Assembly (NCBI RefSeq): GCF_003182485.1
Contig: NZ_QGTX01000001.1
Coordinates: 1,446,001 to 1,510,000 of the forward strand
Length of the DNA: 64,000 bases
Source of the DNA: Geodermatophilus normandii
GTDB taxonomy: Bacteria; Actinomycetota; Actinomycetes; Mycobacteriales; Geodermatophilaceae
Direction: 5' to 3'
How positions within the stretch are numbered: position 1 is the first letter of the stretch; the number at the start of each line of letters is the position of its first letter. The notes under the pieces are model-generated. The model was not told where the DNA came from, did not search any database, and saw only the letters and a program-made list of their open reading frames with translations. The position numbers and the translations under genes were made by a program. Below, in pieces: positions 18,742 through 26,757 of this stretch.

Positions 18742-20393
18742 GTCGTGGCCAGGTAGCGGTGCACGAGGTAGATGGCCATGGCGCCCTCACCGACGGCGGA
18801 GGCGACGCGCTTCATCGAGTCCAGGCGCACGTCCCCGGCTGCGAACACCCCGGGGACGCTGGTCTCCAGTGCGTAGGGCGCGCGGGCCAGCGGCCACGGG
18901 GTCGTGGACGACGACGCCAGCAGCTCCGGCCCGGTGAGCACGAAGCCCCGTTGGTCGCGGACGATGCTCGAGCCGAGCCAGTCCGTCCGCGGTGAGGCGC
19001 CGATGTAGACGAACAGCCAGTTCGTGGGCACCTCCTCGGGTGGGCGGCCCTGGGTGCACAGCGTGATCGAGGACAGGTGGCCCTCCCCGCGGGCGGCCAC
19101 GACCGAGCTGGACAGGCGGATCTCGATGTTCTCCGCGGCCTCGACCTGGGCGACGAGGTACATGGACATGGTGTCCTCGAGGGAGGCTCCGCGGACGACC
19201 ATCACCACCCGCTTGGCGTAGCGGGCGAAGTTCAGGGCGGCCTGGCCCGCCGAGTTGGCACCGCCGACGACGTACACGTCGTCGTCCTGGCACTGGCTGG
19301 CCTCGCTCGCCGACGAGCCGTAGTAGACGCCCCGGCCGGCGAACTCGTCGAGACCGGGACCCTCGAGCCGCCGGTAGGAGACGCCGCTGGCGATCACCAC
19401 CGCCCGCGCCTCGAGCTCCCCGGAGCCGTCGAAGCGGACGGCGCGCACGGGCCCCCGCGTCTCGAGCCCGACGACGTCGCGCGCCAGCAGCATCTCCACG
19501 CCGAAGCGCTCGGCCTGGGCGGCGGCACGGTGCGCGAGGTCGGCTCCGGACAGGCCCTTCGGGAAGCCGAGGTAGTTCTGGATGGACGCGCTCTGCCCGG
19601 CCTGCCCGCCCGGCGCCTCCTTCTCGACCACGACCGTGCGCAGCCCCTCCGACGCGCCGTACACGGCAGCGGCCAGGCCCGCCGGCCCACCGCCCACGAT
19701 GCACAGGTCGTACAGGGGCTGCTCGGCCCGGGTGCGCAGCCCGAGCGCGCTCGCGAGGTCGAGGTTCGACGGCGCGCGCAGGGGGTCGCCGTCCGGCACG
19801 AGGACCAGCGGCAGGTCCTCGGGGCCGGCGTCGGCGAGCTCCGCGAGTCGGCGTGCCTGGTCGTCCCGGTCGATCTCGAGCCACTGGTAGGGGACGTGGT
19901 TGCGGGTGAGGAACGTCTTCACCTCGTGGCTGCGCTTCGACCATCGGTGGCCGACGACCCGGAGGTCGCCGGTGTCCTGCGGATGGGCCTGCCGCCAGTC
20001 ACCCAACAGGTCGTCCACGACGGGGTAGAGGCGATCCGCCGGTGGGTCCCACGGTTTGAGCAGGTAGTAGTCCAGGCCGACGTCGTTGATCGCCTGGATG
20101 GCGGCGTCCTTGTCCGCGTACGCGGTGAGCAGCACGAACTTGGCGTCGGGGACGTGCTGCCTGGCGTGGGTGAGCATCTCGGTGCCGCTCATCCCCGGCA
20201 TCCGCTGGTCCGTGGCCACGAGGGCGACCGGACGGGCCCGCAACGCGAGTTCGACGAGCACGTCGAGGGCCTGCGCCCCCGACGAGGCCTGCATGATCCG
20301 GTGGTCGCGCGCATAGCGGGACCGCAGGTCGCGCGAGATGGACGCGAGCACCTCCGGGTCGTCGTCCACCACCAGGATGGTCGGCTTGGTCAC
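18738..20393 (-). CDS. Response regulator fused to thioredoxin-reductase-like flavoprotein
   Basis: The 551-residue protein has a receiver domain (acidic patch VVDDDPE at 9-13, phosphoacceptor Asp62 in VATDQRMPGMSG, Lys113 in LLKPW), a glutaredoxin-like segment (about 145-220, VVGHRWSKRSHEVKTFLTRNHVPY) and an FAD/NAD(P)H oxidoreductase (IVGGGPAGLAAAVYGASEG at 232-250; second nucleotide site VVGGANSAGQAA). The CxxC that reduces thioredoxin is replaced by GSSA (359-362), and the glutaredoxin-like active site carries WSKRS instead of CPYC. It therefore probably works as a phosphorylation- or NAD(P)H-tuned signalling flavoprotein, not as a disulfide reductase. GTG 20393 fits the receiver start; an ATG at 20414 is an alternative. 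Confidence 0.85.
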   Translation of the reverse strand: MTKPTILVVDDDPEVLASISRDLRSRYARDHRIMQASSGAQALDVLVELALRARPVALVATDQRMPGMSGTEMLTHARQHVPDAKFVLLTAYADKDAAIQAINDVGLDYYLLKPWDPPADRLYPVVDDLLGDWRQAHPQDTGDLRVVGHRWSKRSHEVKTFLTRNHVPYQWLEIDRDDQARRLAELADAGPEDLPLVLVPDGDPLRAPSNLDLASALGLRTRAEQPLYDLCIVGGGPAGLAAAVYGASEGLRTVVVEKEAPGGQAGQSASIQNYLGFPKGLSGADLAHRAAAQAERFGVEMLLARDVVGLETRGPVRAVRFDGSGELEARAVVIASGVSYRRLEGPGLDEFAGRGVYYGSSASEASQCQDDDVYVVGGANSAGQAALNFARYAKRVVMVVRGASLEDTMSMYLVAQVEAAENIEIRLSSSVVAARGEGHLSSITLCTQGRPPEEVPTNWLFVYIGASPRTDWLGSSIVRDQRGFVLTGPELLASSSTTPWPLARAPYALETSVPGVFAAGDVRLDSMKRVASAVGEGAMAIYLVHRYLATT

Positions 20394-20580
20394 TGTCCCT
20401 CCCCCGTCCGCCACCGTCCGGACCGGGGGTCCCCGGCACGACGTGACGCAGATGGGGCGGGAGCCTCGTCTCGTGCAGCCGGTCCGGTCAAGACGGTCAA
20501 CGTGCTGGTCGGACGGCCGTAGCGCACGTCCTCGTGCCGTATTCGGCTCCTGCGCGGGCCGGGGACCGCCGTCCCCGGAC

Positions 20581-20586
20581 TAGGGT
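20581..20586 (+). promoter_or_regulatory. -10 element of the Mop-domain regulator gene
   Basis: TAGGGT lies 8 bases before GTG 20595, and no ribosome-binding site is visible, matching a leaderless transcript. Confidence 0.4.
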
Positions 20587-20594
20587 CACGCGGC

Positions 20595-20990
20595 GTGAGT
20601 GCGCGCTACCGGATCGCCGAGGCCGCGGCGCTGCTCGGCGTCAGCGACGACACGGTGCGGCGGTGGATCGACAGCGGCCGGCTGCCGGCGTCCCGGGAGG
20701 GCGGCGGCCCCGCGCACGTCGACGGCGCCGACCTCGCCGCCCTGGCCACCGCGCTGCACGAGGCGCCCGAACCGGGCACCACCCGCGGGTCCTCGGCGCG
20801 CAACCGGCTGGCCGGCATCGTCACGCGCGTCGTCCGCGACACCGTGATGGCGCAGGTCGAGATCCAGGCCGGGCCGTTCCGCCTCGTCTCGCTGATGTCC
20901 CGCGAGGCCGCCGACGAGCTGGGCCTCGAGATCGGTGTCCGCGCCGTCGCCACGGTCAAGGCGACGCAGGTGAGCGTCGACGTCCCGTAG
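20595..20990 (+). CDS. Helix-turn-helix regulator with molybdate-binding Mop (TOBE) domain
   Basis: The 131-residue protein joins a MerR/excisionase-type helix-turn-helix (RIAEAAALLGVSDDTVRRWIDSGRLPASREGG, about 5-37) to one Mop/TOBE domain (ARNRLAGIVTRVVRDTVMAQVEIQAGPFRLVSLMSREAADELGL, about 68-111), which binds molybdate or tungstate. It sits 43 bases before modA, reading the same way. I infer that it senses molybdate and controls modABC, a role filled by the unrelated-HTH protein ModE in proteobacteria. Confidence 0.85.
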   Translation: MSARYRIAEAAALLGVSDDTVRRWIDSGRLPASREGGGPAHVDGADLAALATALHEAPEPGTTRGSSARNRLAGIVTRVVRDTVMAQVEIQAGPFRLVSLMSREAADELGLEIGVRAVATVKATQVSVDVP

Positions 20991-21020
20991 TGCTCTCCGC
21001 ACCCGCGGAACCTCGAGCGC

Positions 21021-21026
21021 TACTGT
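21021..21026 (+). promoter_or_regulatory. -10 element of modA
   Basis: TACTGT lies 7 bases before ATG 21034, again without a clear ribosome-binding site. This suggests that modABC has its own leaderless promoter in the 43-base gap after the regulator gene. Confidence 0.4.
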
Positions 21027-21033
21027 CCCGCTC

Positions 21034-21822
21034 ATGCGGAGCGGACGCGTGGTGGCGGTGCTGGCGGCGGTGGCGCTGGGGACCGCCGCCTGCGGGGGCG
21101 GGGGCGACGCCGCGGCGTCGACGGCCGGCGCGTCGGGGAGCGGCCCGACCGGCACCCTCACCGTCTTCGCCGCCGCCTCGCTCACCGACGTCTTCACCGA
21201 CCTCGGGCAGCGGCTGGAGGACGCCCACGACGGCCTCACCGTGCAGTTCAACTTCGCCGGCAGCTCCGCGCTGGCCACCCAGCTCACCCAGGGCGCCCCG
21301 GCCGACGTCTTCGCCTCGGCCAACGGTCCGCAGATGTCCGTGGTCACCGACGCGGGTCTCGCCGGCGGCGACCCGACGGTCTTCGCCGGCAACGTCCTGC
21401 AGATCGCCGTCCCCGCGGGCAACCCCGCCGGTGTCACCGGCCTGGCCGACTTCGCCCGCGAGGAGCTCGCGCTGGCCGTCTGCGCGCCCGAGGTGCCCTG
21501 CGGTGCTGCCGGGGAGGCCGTCTTCGCCGCCGCCGGCGTTAGCCCGCGGCCGGACACGCAGGAGGAGGACGTCCGCGCCGCGCTGACCAAGGTCGAGCTC
21601 GGCGAGGTCGACGCCGCGCTGGTCTACGCCACCGACGTCACCGCCGCCGGGGACGCCGTCGGGGGGAGGCCCTTCCCCGAGGCCGAGGACGCCGTCAACG
21701 ACTACCCGCTGTGCACGCTGGCCGCCGCGCCGAACCCCGGGGCCGCCCGGGCCTTCGTCGACCTGGTGCTCTCCGAGGAGGGGCAGCAGGCGCTCGAGGA
21801 CGCGGGCTTCCGCGCCCCGTGA
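21034..21822 (+). CDS. modA: Molybdate ABC transporter, substrate-binding lipoprotein
   Basis: The 262-residue protein has a lipoprotein signal ending in TAAC (Cys20) and the ModA fold: LTVFAAASLTDVFTDLGQRLE, VQFNFAGSSALATQLTQGAPADVFASAN and the hinge with VYATDVTAAGDAVGG. The Ser residues in AAASL and GSSA contact the oxyanion in this family. It captures molybdate outside the cell. The stop overlaps the modB start (GTGA). Confidence 0.92.
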   Translation: MRSGRVVAVLAAVALGTAACGGGGDAAASTAGASGSGPTGTLTVFAAASLTDVFTDLGQRLEDAHDGLTVQFNFAGSSALATQLTQGAPADVFASANGPQMSVVTDAGLAGGDPTVFAGNVLQIAVPAGNPAGVTGLADFAREELALAVCAPEVPCGAAGEAVFAAAGVSPRPDTQEEDVRAALTKVELGEVDAALVYATDVTAAGDAVGGRPFPEAEDAVNDYPLCTLAAAPNPGAARAFVDLVLSEEGQQALEDAGFRAP

Positions 21823-22613
21823 GGCGGGCCCGCACCCCGGCGCCGCTGCTGGTCCCGGCGGCCCTCGCCGTCGTCTTCCTGGTCCTGCCCCTGGCCGGGC
21901 TGCTGGTCCGGACGCCGTGGTCGCAGCTGGGCGCGCTGCTCACCGCACCGGGGGTCGGGCAGGCGCTCCGGCTGTCGCTGGTGTCGGCCACGCTGGCCAC
22001 CGCGGTCTCCGTGGTGCTGGGCGTTCCGCTGGCCTGGGTGCTCGCCCGCAGCAGGGCGCGCGGGCGGGCGGTGCTGCGCGCGCTGGTGACGGTGCCGCTG
22101 GTGCTGCCGCCGGTGGTCGGCGGCGTCGCGCTGTTCCTCGTGCTGGGCCGGCAGGGGATCGTCGGGCGCTGGCTGGACGAGGCGTTCGGGCTGACCGTCC
22201 CGTTCACCACGACGGCCGTCGTCATCGCCGAGACGTTCGTGGCGATGCCGTTCCTCGTCATCAGCGTCGAGGGCGCGCTGCGGGCCGCCGACGTCCGGTA
22301 CGAGGACGCCGCCGCCACCCTCGGTGCCGACCGCTGGACGACGTTCCGCCGGGTCACCCTGCCGCTGGTGGCCCCGGGCGTCGCCGCCGGCGCGGTGCTC
22401 TGCTGGGCGCGGGCCCTGGGCGAGTTCGGCGCCACCATCACCTTCGCCGGCAACTTCCCGGGGACGACGCAGACGATGCCGCTGGCGGTGTACCTGGCGC
22501 TGCAGCGGGACCCGCAGGCGGCGATCGTCCTCTCGCTGGTGCTGCTCGTCGTCTCGGTGGCCACGCTGCTGCTCCTGCGCGACCGCTGGCTCGGACGGGG
22601 AGCCGCCGCGTGA
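21819..22613 (+). CDS. modB: Molybdate ABC transporter permease
   Basis: The 264-residue membrane protein has about five or six spans, from LLVPAALAVVFLVLPLAGLL to IVLSLVLLVVSVATLLLL, and the permease EAA loop YEDAAATLGADRWTTFRRVTLPLVAPGV. GTG 21819 overlaps modA by 4 bases and its stop overlaps modC by 4 bases, so the three are translationally coupled. Confidence 0.92.
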   Translation: MRRARTPAPLLVPAALAVVFLVLPLAGLLVRTPWSQLGALLTAPGVGQALRLSLVSATLATAVSVVLGVPLAWVLARSRARGRAVLRALVTVPLVLPPVVGGVALFLVLGRQGIVGRWLDEAFGLTVPFTTTAVVIAETFVAMPFLVISVEGALRAADVRYEDAAATLGADRWTTFRRVTLPLVAPGVAAGAVLCWARALGEFGATITFAGNFPGTTQTMPLAVYLALQRDPQAAIVLSLVLLVVSVATLLLLRDRWLGRGAAA

Positions 22614-23662
22614 GCCTCGCCGCGCACGTCGTCGTCCGCCGGGGGACGGTCACCGTCGACGTCGAGCTCGGGGTCGCCGACGGCGAGGTGCTCGCCGTCC
22701 TCGGCCCGAACGGCGCGGGCAAGTCGACGCTGCTGCGGGTGCTCGCGGGCCTCCTGCCGCCCGACGGCGGCCGGGTCGCCGTCGACGGCACGGCCTGGGA
22801 CGACGTCGCCGCGCGGGTCCACCTGCCCGCCCACCGCCGGCCGCTCGGGATGGTGTTCCAGGACTCCCTGCTGTTCCCGCACCTGTCGGTGCTGGACAAC
22901 GTCGCCTTCGGCCCCCGGACGCGGGGTGCGTCCCGGACGGCGGCCCGGACCGCGGCCGCCGCCTGGATCGAGCGGGTCGGGCTCGACGGGCTCGGCGACC
23001 GGCGGCCCGGGCAGCTCTCCGGCGGGCAGGCGCAGCGGGCGGCGCTGGCCCGCGCGCTGGTGGGCGACCCCGCGCTGCTGCTGCTCGACGAGCCGCTCTC
23101 GGCGCTGGACGCCCGCACCCGGCTCGCCGTCCGCGCCGAGCTGCGCCGGCACCTGGCCGACTACGCCGGCAGCACGGTGCTGGTCACCCACGACCCGGTC
23201 GACGCCATGGCGCTGGCCGGCCGCGTCGTCGTCGTGGAGGACGGCCGGGTGGTGCAGGCGGGGACGCCGTCGGACGTCGCCCGCCACCCGCGCACCGACT
23301 ACGTCGCCCGGCTGGTCGGGCTCTCGCTGCTGCCCGGGACCGCCGACGGGCTGAGCGTGCGCCTCGACGGCGGCGGCGTGGTCGCCGTCGCCGAGCCCGC
23401 GGCGGGCCCGGTGCTGGTCGCGGTGCGTCCCGAGTCGGTGGCGCTCCACCCGTCGCGCCCGGAGGGCAGCCCGCGCAACGCCTGGCCGCTGACCGTGGCC
23501 GGCGCGACGCCGCACGGCGCGACCGTCCGCTGCGAGCTCGACGGCGAGGTGCCGCTGCTCGCCGACGTCACCGCGACCGCGTTCGCCGAGCTGGGCCTGG
23601 CCCCCGGCTCACCGGTCTGGGCGGTGGTGAAGGCCTCCGAGGTCACCGTCTACGCCCGCTGA
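22610..23662 (+). CDS. modC: Molybdate ABC transporter ATP-binding protein
   Basis: The 350-residue ATPase has Walker A LGPNGAGKST (31-40), signature LSGGQ (136-140), Walker B LLLLDEP and switch His in VTHDPVDAM. The C-terminal part (about 280-350) is a TOBE-type domain with VRPESVALHP and VWAVVKASEVTVYAR, the molybdate-binding module of ModC. It completes the ModABC importer, which feeds the molybdenum cofactor genes around it. Confidence 0.92.
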   Translation: MSLAAHVVVRRGTVTVDVELGVADGEVLAVLGPNGAGKSTLLRVLAGLLPPDGGRVAVDGTAWDDVAARVHLPAHRRPLGMVFQDSLLFPHLSVLDNVAFGPRTRGASRTAARTAAAAWIERVGLDGLGDRRPGQLSGGQAQRAALARALVGDPALLLLDEPLSALDARTRLAVRAELRRHLADYAGSTVLVTHDPVDAMALAGRVVVVEDGRVVQAGTPSDVARHPRTDYVARLVGLSLLPGTADGLSVRLDGGGVVAVAEPAAGPVLVAVRPESVALHPSRPEGSPRNAWPLTVAGATPHGATVRCELDGEVPLLADVTATAFAELGLAPGSPVWAVVKASEVTVYAR

Positions 23663-23697
23663 CGTCGTCCCCCGATGATCAGGTGGGATCACCGCCG

Positions 23698-23756
23698 CGC
23701 GTCCTGGCTCGACGTGGGCGGTGAGCCAGGACGCGGCATGATCAGGTCACCTGATC
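23698..23756. terminator. Hairpin after modC plus 17-bp palindrome before the MobA-like gene
   Basis: A 13-bp perfect stem (23698-23710 with 23723-23735, 12-nt loop) probably ends modABC. Just after it, GATCAGGT-C-ACCTGATC (23740-23756) is a perfect inverted repeat 24 bases before the next start codon, and a looser TGATC-N6-GATCA lies at 23676-23691. The second palindrome is better placed as an operator than as a terminator. Confidence 0.55.
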
Positions 23757-23779
23757 GTGCGGGGAGGGAGGCTGGGCGC

Positions 23780-24361
23780 ATGAGCACGGTCGCCGGTCTG
23801 GTCCTCGCCGCGGGCGGAGGGCGCCGCTACGGCATGCCCAAGGCCCTGGTCGAGTACGAGGGCAGCCTGCTGGTGGAGCGTGCCGTGCGGACGGCGCGGG
23901 CGGTGTGCGACCCGGTGCTCGTCGTCCTCGGCGCCCGCGCGGTCGACGTCTGGCGGGCGGCCGACCTCACGGGCGCGACGGTGCTGGCCAACCGCGACTG
24001 GGAGACCGGCATGGCCTCCAGCCTGCGCACCGGCCTCGACGGGCTGCGCGGCTGGCCGGGGCGGATGGACGCCGCGCTGGTCACGCTCGTGGACATGCCG
24101 GGGATGACGCCGGAGGCGCTCGCGCGGGTGGCCGCGCACGCCGCCCCGGACGCGCTGGCGGTGGCCACCTACGACGGCGTCCGCGGGCACCCGGTGCTGC
24201 TCGGCCGCGCCTCCTGGCCGGAGGTGGCCGCCACGGCCACGGGCGACGAGGGCGCCCGCCGCTACCTGGCCACGCACGCGGTCACCGAGGTCGACTGCAC
24301 GGGCCTGGCCGACCCGGTCGACCTCGACGTGCCGCCCGGCGGGGTAGCTTCGGGCCCGTGA
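23780..24361 (+). CDS. MobA/MocA-like molybdenum cofactor nucleotidyltransferase
   Basis: The 193-residue protein begins STVAGLVLAAGGGRRYGMPKAL, the LAAGxxxRxGxxK signature of nucleotidyltransferases, with LVDMPGM for the metal site and GHPVLLGRASW near the C-terminus. It resembles MocA/MobA, which attach CMP or GMP to molybdopterin. Which nucleotide it uses cannot be told here. GGGGAGGGAG precedes ATG 23780. It overlaps moaE by 4 bases. Confidence 0.85.
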   Translation: MSTVAGLVLAAGGGRRYGMPKALVEYEGSLLVERAVRTARAVCDPVLVVLGARAVDVWRAADLTGATVLANRDWETGMASSLRTGLDGLRGWPGRMDAALVTLVDMPGMTPEALARVAAHAAPDALAVATYDGVRGHPVLLGRASWPEVAATATGDEGARRYLATHAVTEVDCTGLADPVDLDVPPGGVASGP

Positions 24362-24783
24362 TCGCCGGCCACCTGATCGCCAGAGTCGTGGACGAGCCGC
24401 TGTCGGTCGCCGAGCACGAGCAGGCGGTGGCCGACGCCGGTGCCGGCGCCGTCGTCTCCTTCGCCGGCGTCGTGCGGGACTCCGACGGCGGCCGGTCGGT
24501 GACCGAGCTCGAGTACGTCGGCCACCCGACCGCCGGGCAGGTGATCACCGAGCTGGCCGAGGAGTTCGCCGCCCGTCCCGGCGTCCGCGCGGTCGCCGTC
24601 TCCCACCGGGTCGGCCTCCTGGGCATCGGCGACGTCGCCCTGGCCTGCGCGGTGAGCTCCGCCCACCGCGGGGAGGCCTTCACCGCGTGCGCCGAGCTGG
24701 TCGACGAGGTCAAGAGGCGGCTGCCGATCTGGAAGCGCCAGGTGTTCACCGACGGCGACGAGGAGTGGGTCGCCTGCCCGTAG
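24358..24783 (+). CDS. moaE: Molybdopterin synthase catalytic subunit
   Basis: The 141-residue protein has GAVVSFAGVVRDSDGGRSVTELEY (MoaE N-terminal motif with the conserved Arg), VSHRVGLLGIGDVALACAVSSAHRGEAF and the end RRLPIWKRQVFTDGDEEWVACP, including the catalytic Lys in PIWK. It converts precursor Z to molybdopterin with MoaD, which is encoded 5 kb away on the other strand. GTG 24358 overlaps the MobA-like stop; TAGCTT (24345-24350) is 7 bases upstream and might act as an extra internal leaderless promoter. Confidence 0.92.
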   Translation: MIAGHLIARVVDEPLSVAEHEQAVADAGAGAVVSFAGVVRDSDGGRSVTELEYVGHPTAGQVITELAEEFAARPGVRAVAVSHRVGLLGIGDVALACAVSSAHRGEAFTACAELVDEVKRRLPIWKRQVFTDGDEEWVACP

Positions 24784-24930
24784 GGCCGTTCGGTCGCCTC
24801 TCGGTACCGGAGCGGCCGATCACCTTGACCGGTACCGGGGGCGCGTGACACAACGGTGCGCGACTCCAAGGGTGGGGTTGATCACCCCGGCGTGCCCGCG
24901 GACCGCGGCCGGACCACAGCGAGGTGTCCC

Positions 24931-26520
24931 GTGCCGGCGACGCAGCGTGATCCGGTCCTCGAGGCGATGCCCCTCGGCTACATCGCCGTCGACGCCGACT
25001 GGCGGATCACCTACGTCAACGCCGGGGGCGAGGCCGTCGTCGGCCTCACGTGGGACGAGCTCGTCGGCGCCTGCTTCTGGGCGGTCTTCCCGGCCAACCG
25101 CGACAGCGAGGCCGGCCGGGTCTACCGCGAGGTCGTGGCCACCGGGCACGCCCGGACGTTCGAGGTCTACTACCCGGAGCCGTTCCACCACTGGTTCGAG
25201 GTCAGCGCCGTCCCGCTGCCGGCCGGTCTGGCCATGTACTTCTCCGAGGTCACCGCGCGCCGCACGGCGCAGGACCGGCTGGCGCTGCTGGCCCGGGTCG
25301 GCGCCGAGCTGACCGGCACCCTCGACCTCGCCGAGGCGGTCCGCCGGATCCCGCGCCTGGTGGTGCCCGAGCTCGGCGAGGCCTGCCTGCTCACCGTGCT
25401 CGACGACGAGGGCCGGCCGCGCGACCTCAGCTCCTGGCACGGCGACCCCGCCCGCCGCGACCTGCTGGCCCGCTACGCCGGCGTCCGGCTGCCGGGGATG
25501 CCGTCCGCGGCCCCGGTGATGCAGGCGCTGGCGGGGGAGACGGTGACCGCCGACGGCGACGCGGTGCTCGCGTCGATCGAGGACGAGGAGGCGGCCCGGC
25601 TGTACCGCGAGCTGGGGGCCCCGGCGGTGCTGGCCGTCCCGCTCCCGGGCCGCGACCGGGTGATCGGCGCCCTGACGTTCCTCGCCGGCGATCCCCGCAG
25701 CGCCGCCCGGGTGGACCCGCTCACCGCCCGCGAGGTGGCCGGCCGGGTCGGCCTGGCGCTGGACAACGTGCGGCTCTTCGCCCGCCAGCGCCAGCTCGCC
25801 GAGGCCCTGCAGCGCAGCCTGCTGACGGACCCGCGCGGCTCCGGTCTGGGTTCCGTCGAGGTCCGCTACACGCCGGCGGCCGAGGCGGCGCGGGTGGGCG
25901 GTGACTGGTACGACGCGTTCCCCCAGCCGGGCGGGGCGACGACGCTGGTCATCGGCGACGTCGTCGGTCACGACACCGCCGCCGCGGCGGCCATGGGGCA
26001 GCTGCGGTCGCTGCTGCGCGGCGTGGCGGCCTACAGCGGTGCGGGGCCGGCCGAGGTGCTGCGCGGGCTCGACGAGGCGATGGCGACCCTCGGCGTGGAC
26101 ACCTACGCCACCGCCTCCGTCGCCCGCTTCGAGCGCACACCGGCCGAGGCCGCGGCCGGCCGCACCCGCATGTGCTGGGCCAGCGCCGGCCACTTCCCGC
26201 CCCTGGTGCTCGACCCCGCCGGCCGGCCCGTGGCGCTGCCGGCGCTCCCCGGCGACCTGCTGCTCGGCGTCGACCCGGCCAGCACCCGCGTCGAGAGCTC
26301 GCTGCTGCTGGAGGCCGGCTCCACGGTGCTGCTGTTCACCGACGGCCTGGTCGAGCGGCGCGGCCTCGACCTCGACGCCGGGCTGGCCCTGCTGGTCGAG
26401 ACCGTCGCCGGACTCGGCGGCCTCCCGCTGGACGAGCTGTGCGACGAGGTCATCGAGCGGCTCGTGCACGGCCGTCCGGAGGACGACGTCGCCCTGGTGG
26501 CCCTGCGCCTCGACCGCTGA
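24931..26520 (+). CDS. PP2C-type (SpoIIE) serine phosphatase with PAS and GAF domains
   Basis: The protein (529 residues from GTG 24931) has a PAS domain (GYIAVDADWRITYVNAGGEAVVG, about 12-110), a GAF-like domain (about 120-290) and a C-terminal PP2C/RsbU-type phosphatase with metal-binding Asp residues in VGGDWYDAF, VIGDVVGHDTAAAAAM, LLLFTDGLVERRG and PEDDVALVALRL. Such proteins dephosphorylate anti-anti-sigma factors in stress pathways. GAGG (24921-24924) sits 6 bases before GTG 24931; an upstream GTG at 24856 would add 25 residues. No sigma or anti-sigma gene is adjacent. Confidence 0.88.
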   Translation: MPATQRDPVLEAMPLGYIAVDADWRITYVNAGGEAVVGLTWDELVGACFWAVFPANRDSEAGRVYREVVATGHARTFEVYYPEPFHHWFEVSAVPLPAGLAMYFSEVTARRTAQDRLALLARVGAELTGTLDLAEAVRRIPRLVVPELGEACLLTVLDDEGRPRDLSSWHGDPARRDLLARYAGVRLPGMPSAAPVMQALAGETVTADGDAVLASIEDEEAARLYRELGAPAVLAVPLPGRDRVIGALTFLAGDPRSAARVDPLTAREVAGRVGLALDNVRLFARQRQLAEALQRSLLTDPRGSGLGSVEVRYTPAAEAARVGGDWYDAFPQPGGATTLVIGDVVGHDTAAAAAMGQLRSLLRGVAAYSGAGPAEVLRGLDEAMATLGVDTYATASVARFERTPAEAAAGRTRMCWASAGHFPPLVLDPAGRPVALPALPGDLLLGVDPASTRVESSLLLEAGSTVLLFTDGLVERRGLDLDAGLALLVETVAGLGGLPLDELCDEVIERLVHGRPEDDVALVALRLDR

Positions 26521-26538
26521 CCGGGACCGCCGGGGGGC

Positions 26539-26757
26539 TCAGCCGACGGTGCGGCCGTCCTCGTCGGTGGGACGCGCGCTGCCGTGCCCCTGGGCGGCCT
26601 CCTCGGCGCGCTCCTCCTCCAGCTCCACCTCGGCCTCCAGCCGGTGGGCCTCGCCCGCCACCTGGGCGGCGGCGTCGCCGTGCGACTCGCCGTAGACCTC
26701 CTCGGCCCGGCCCAGCAGCTCCTCGGCCTTCGCCCTGGCCTTGTCGATGAAGCTCAT
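26539..26757 (-). CDS. Small acidic helical protein
   Basis: The 72-residue protein is highly charged and almost wholly helical: DKARAKAEELLGRAEEVYGESHGDAAAQVAG followed by a Glu-rich stretch. It has a weak likeness to CsbD-type stress proteins, not enough to name it. ATG 26757 overlaps the stop of the CorC-like gene by 4 bases (ATGA), so it is the last gene of a three-gene operon with the two CorC-like proteins. Confidence 0.65.
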   Translation of the reverse strand: MSFIDKARAKAEELLGRAEEVYGESHGDAAAQVAGEAHRLEAEVELEEERAEEAAQGHGSARPTDEDGRTVG

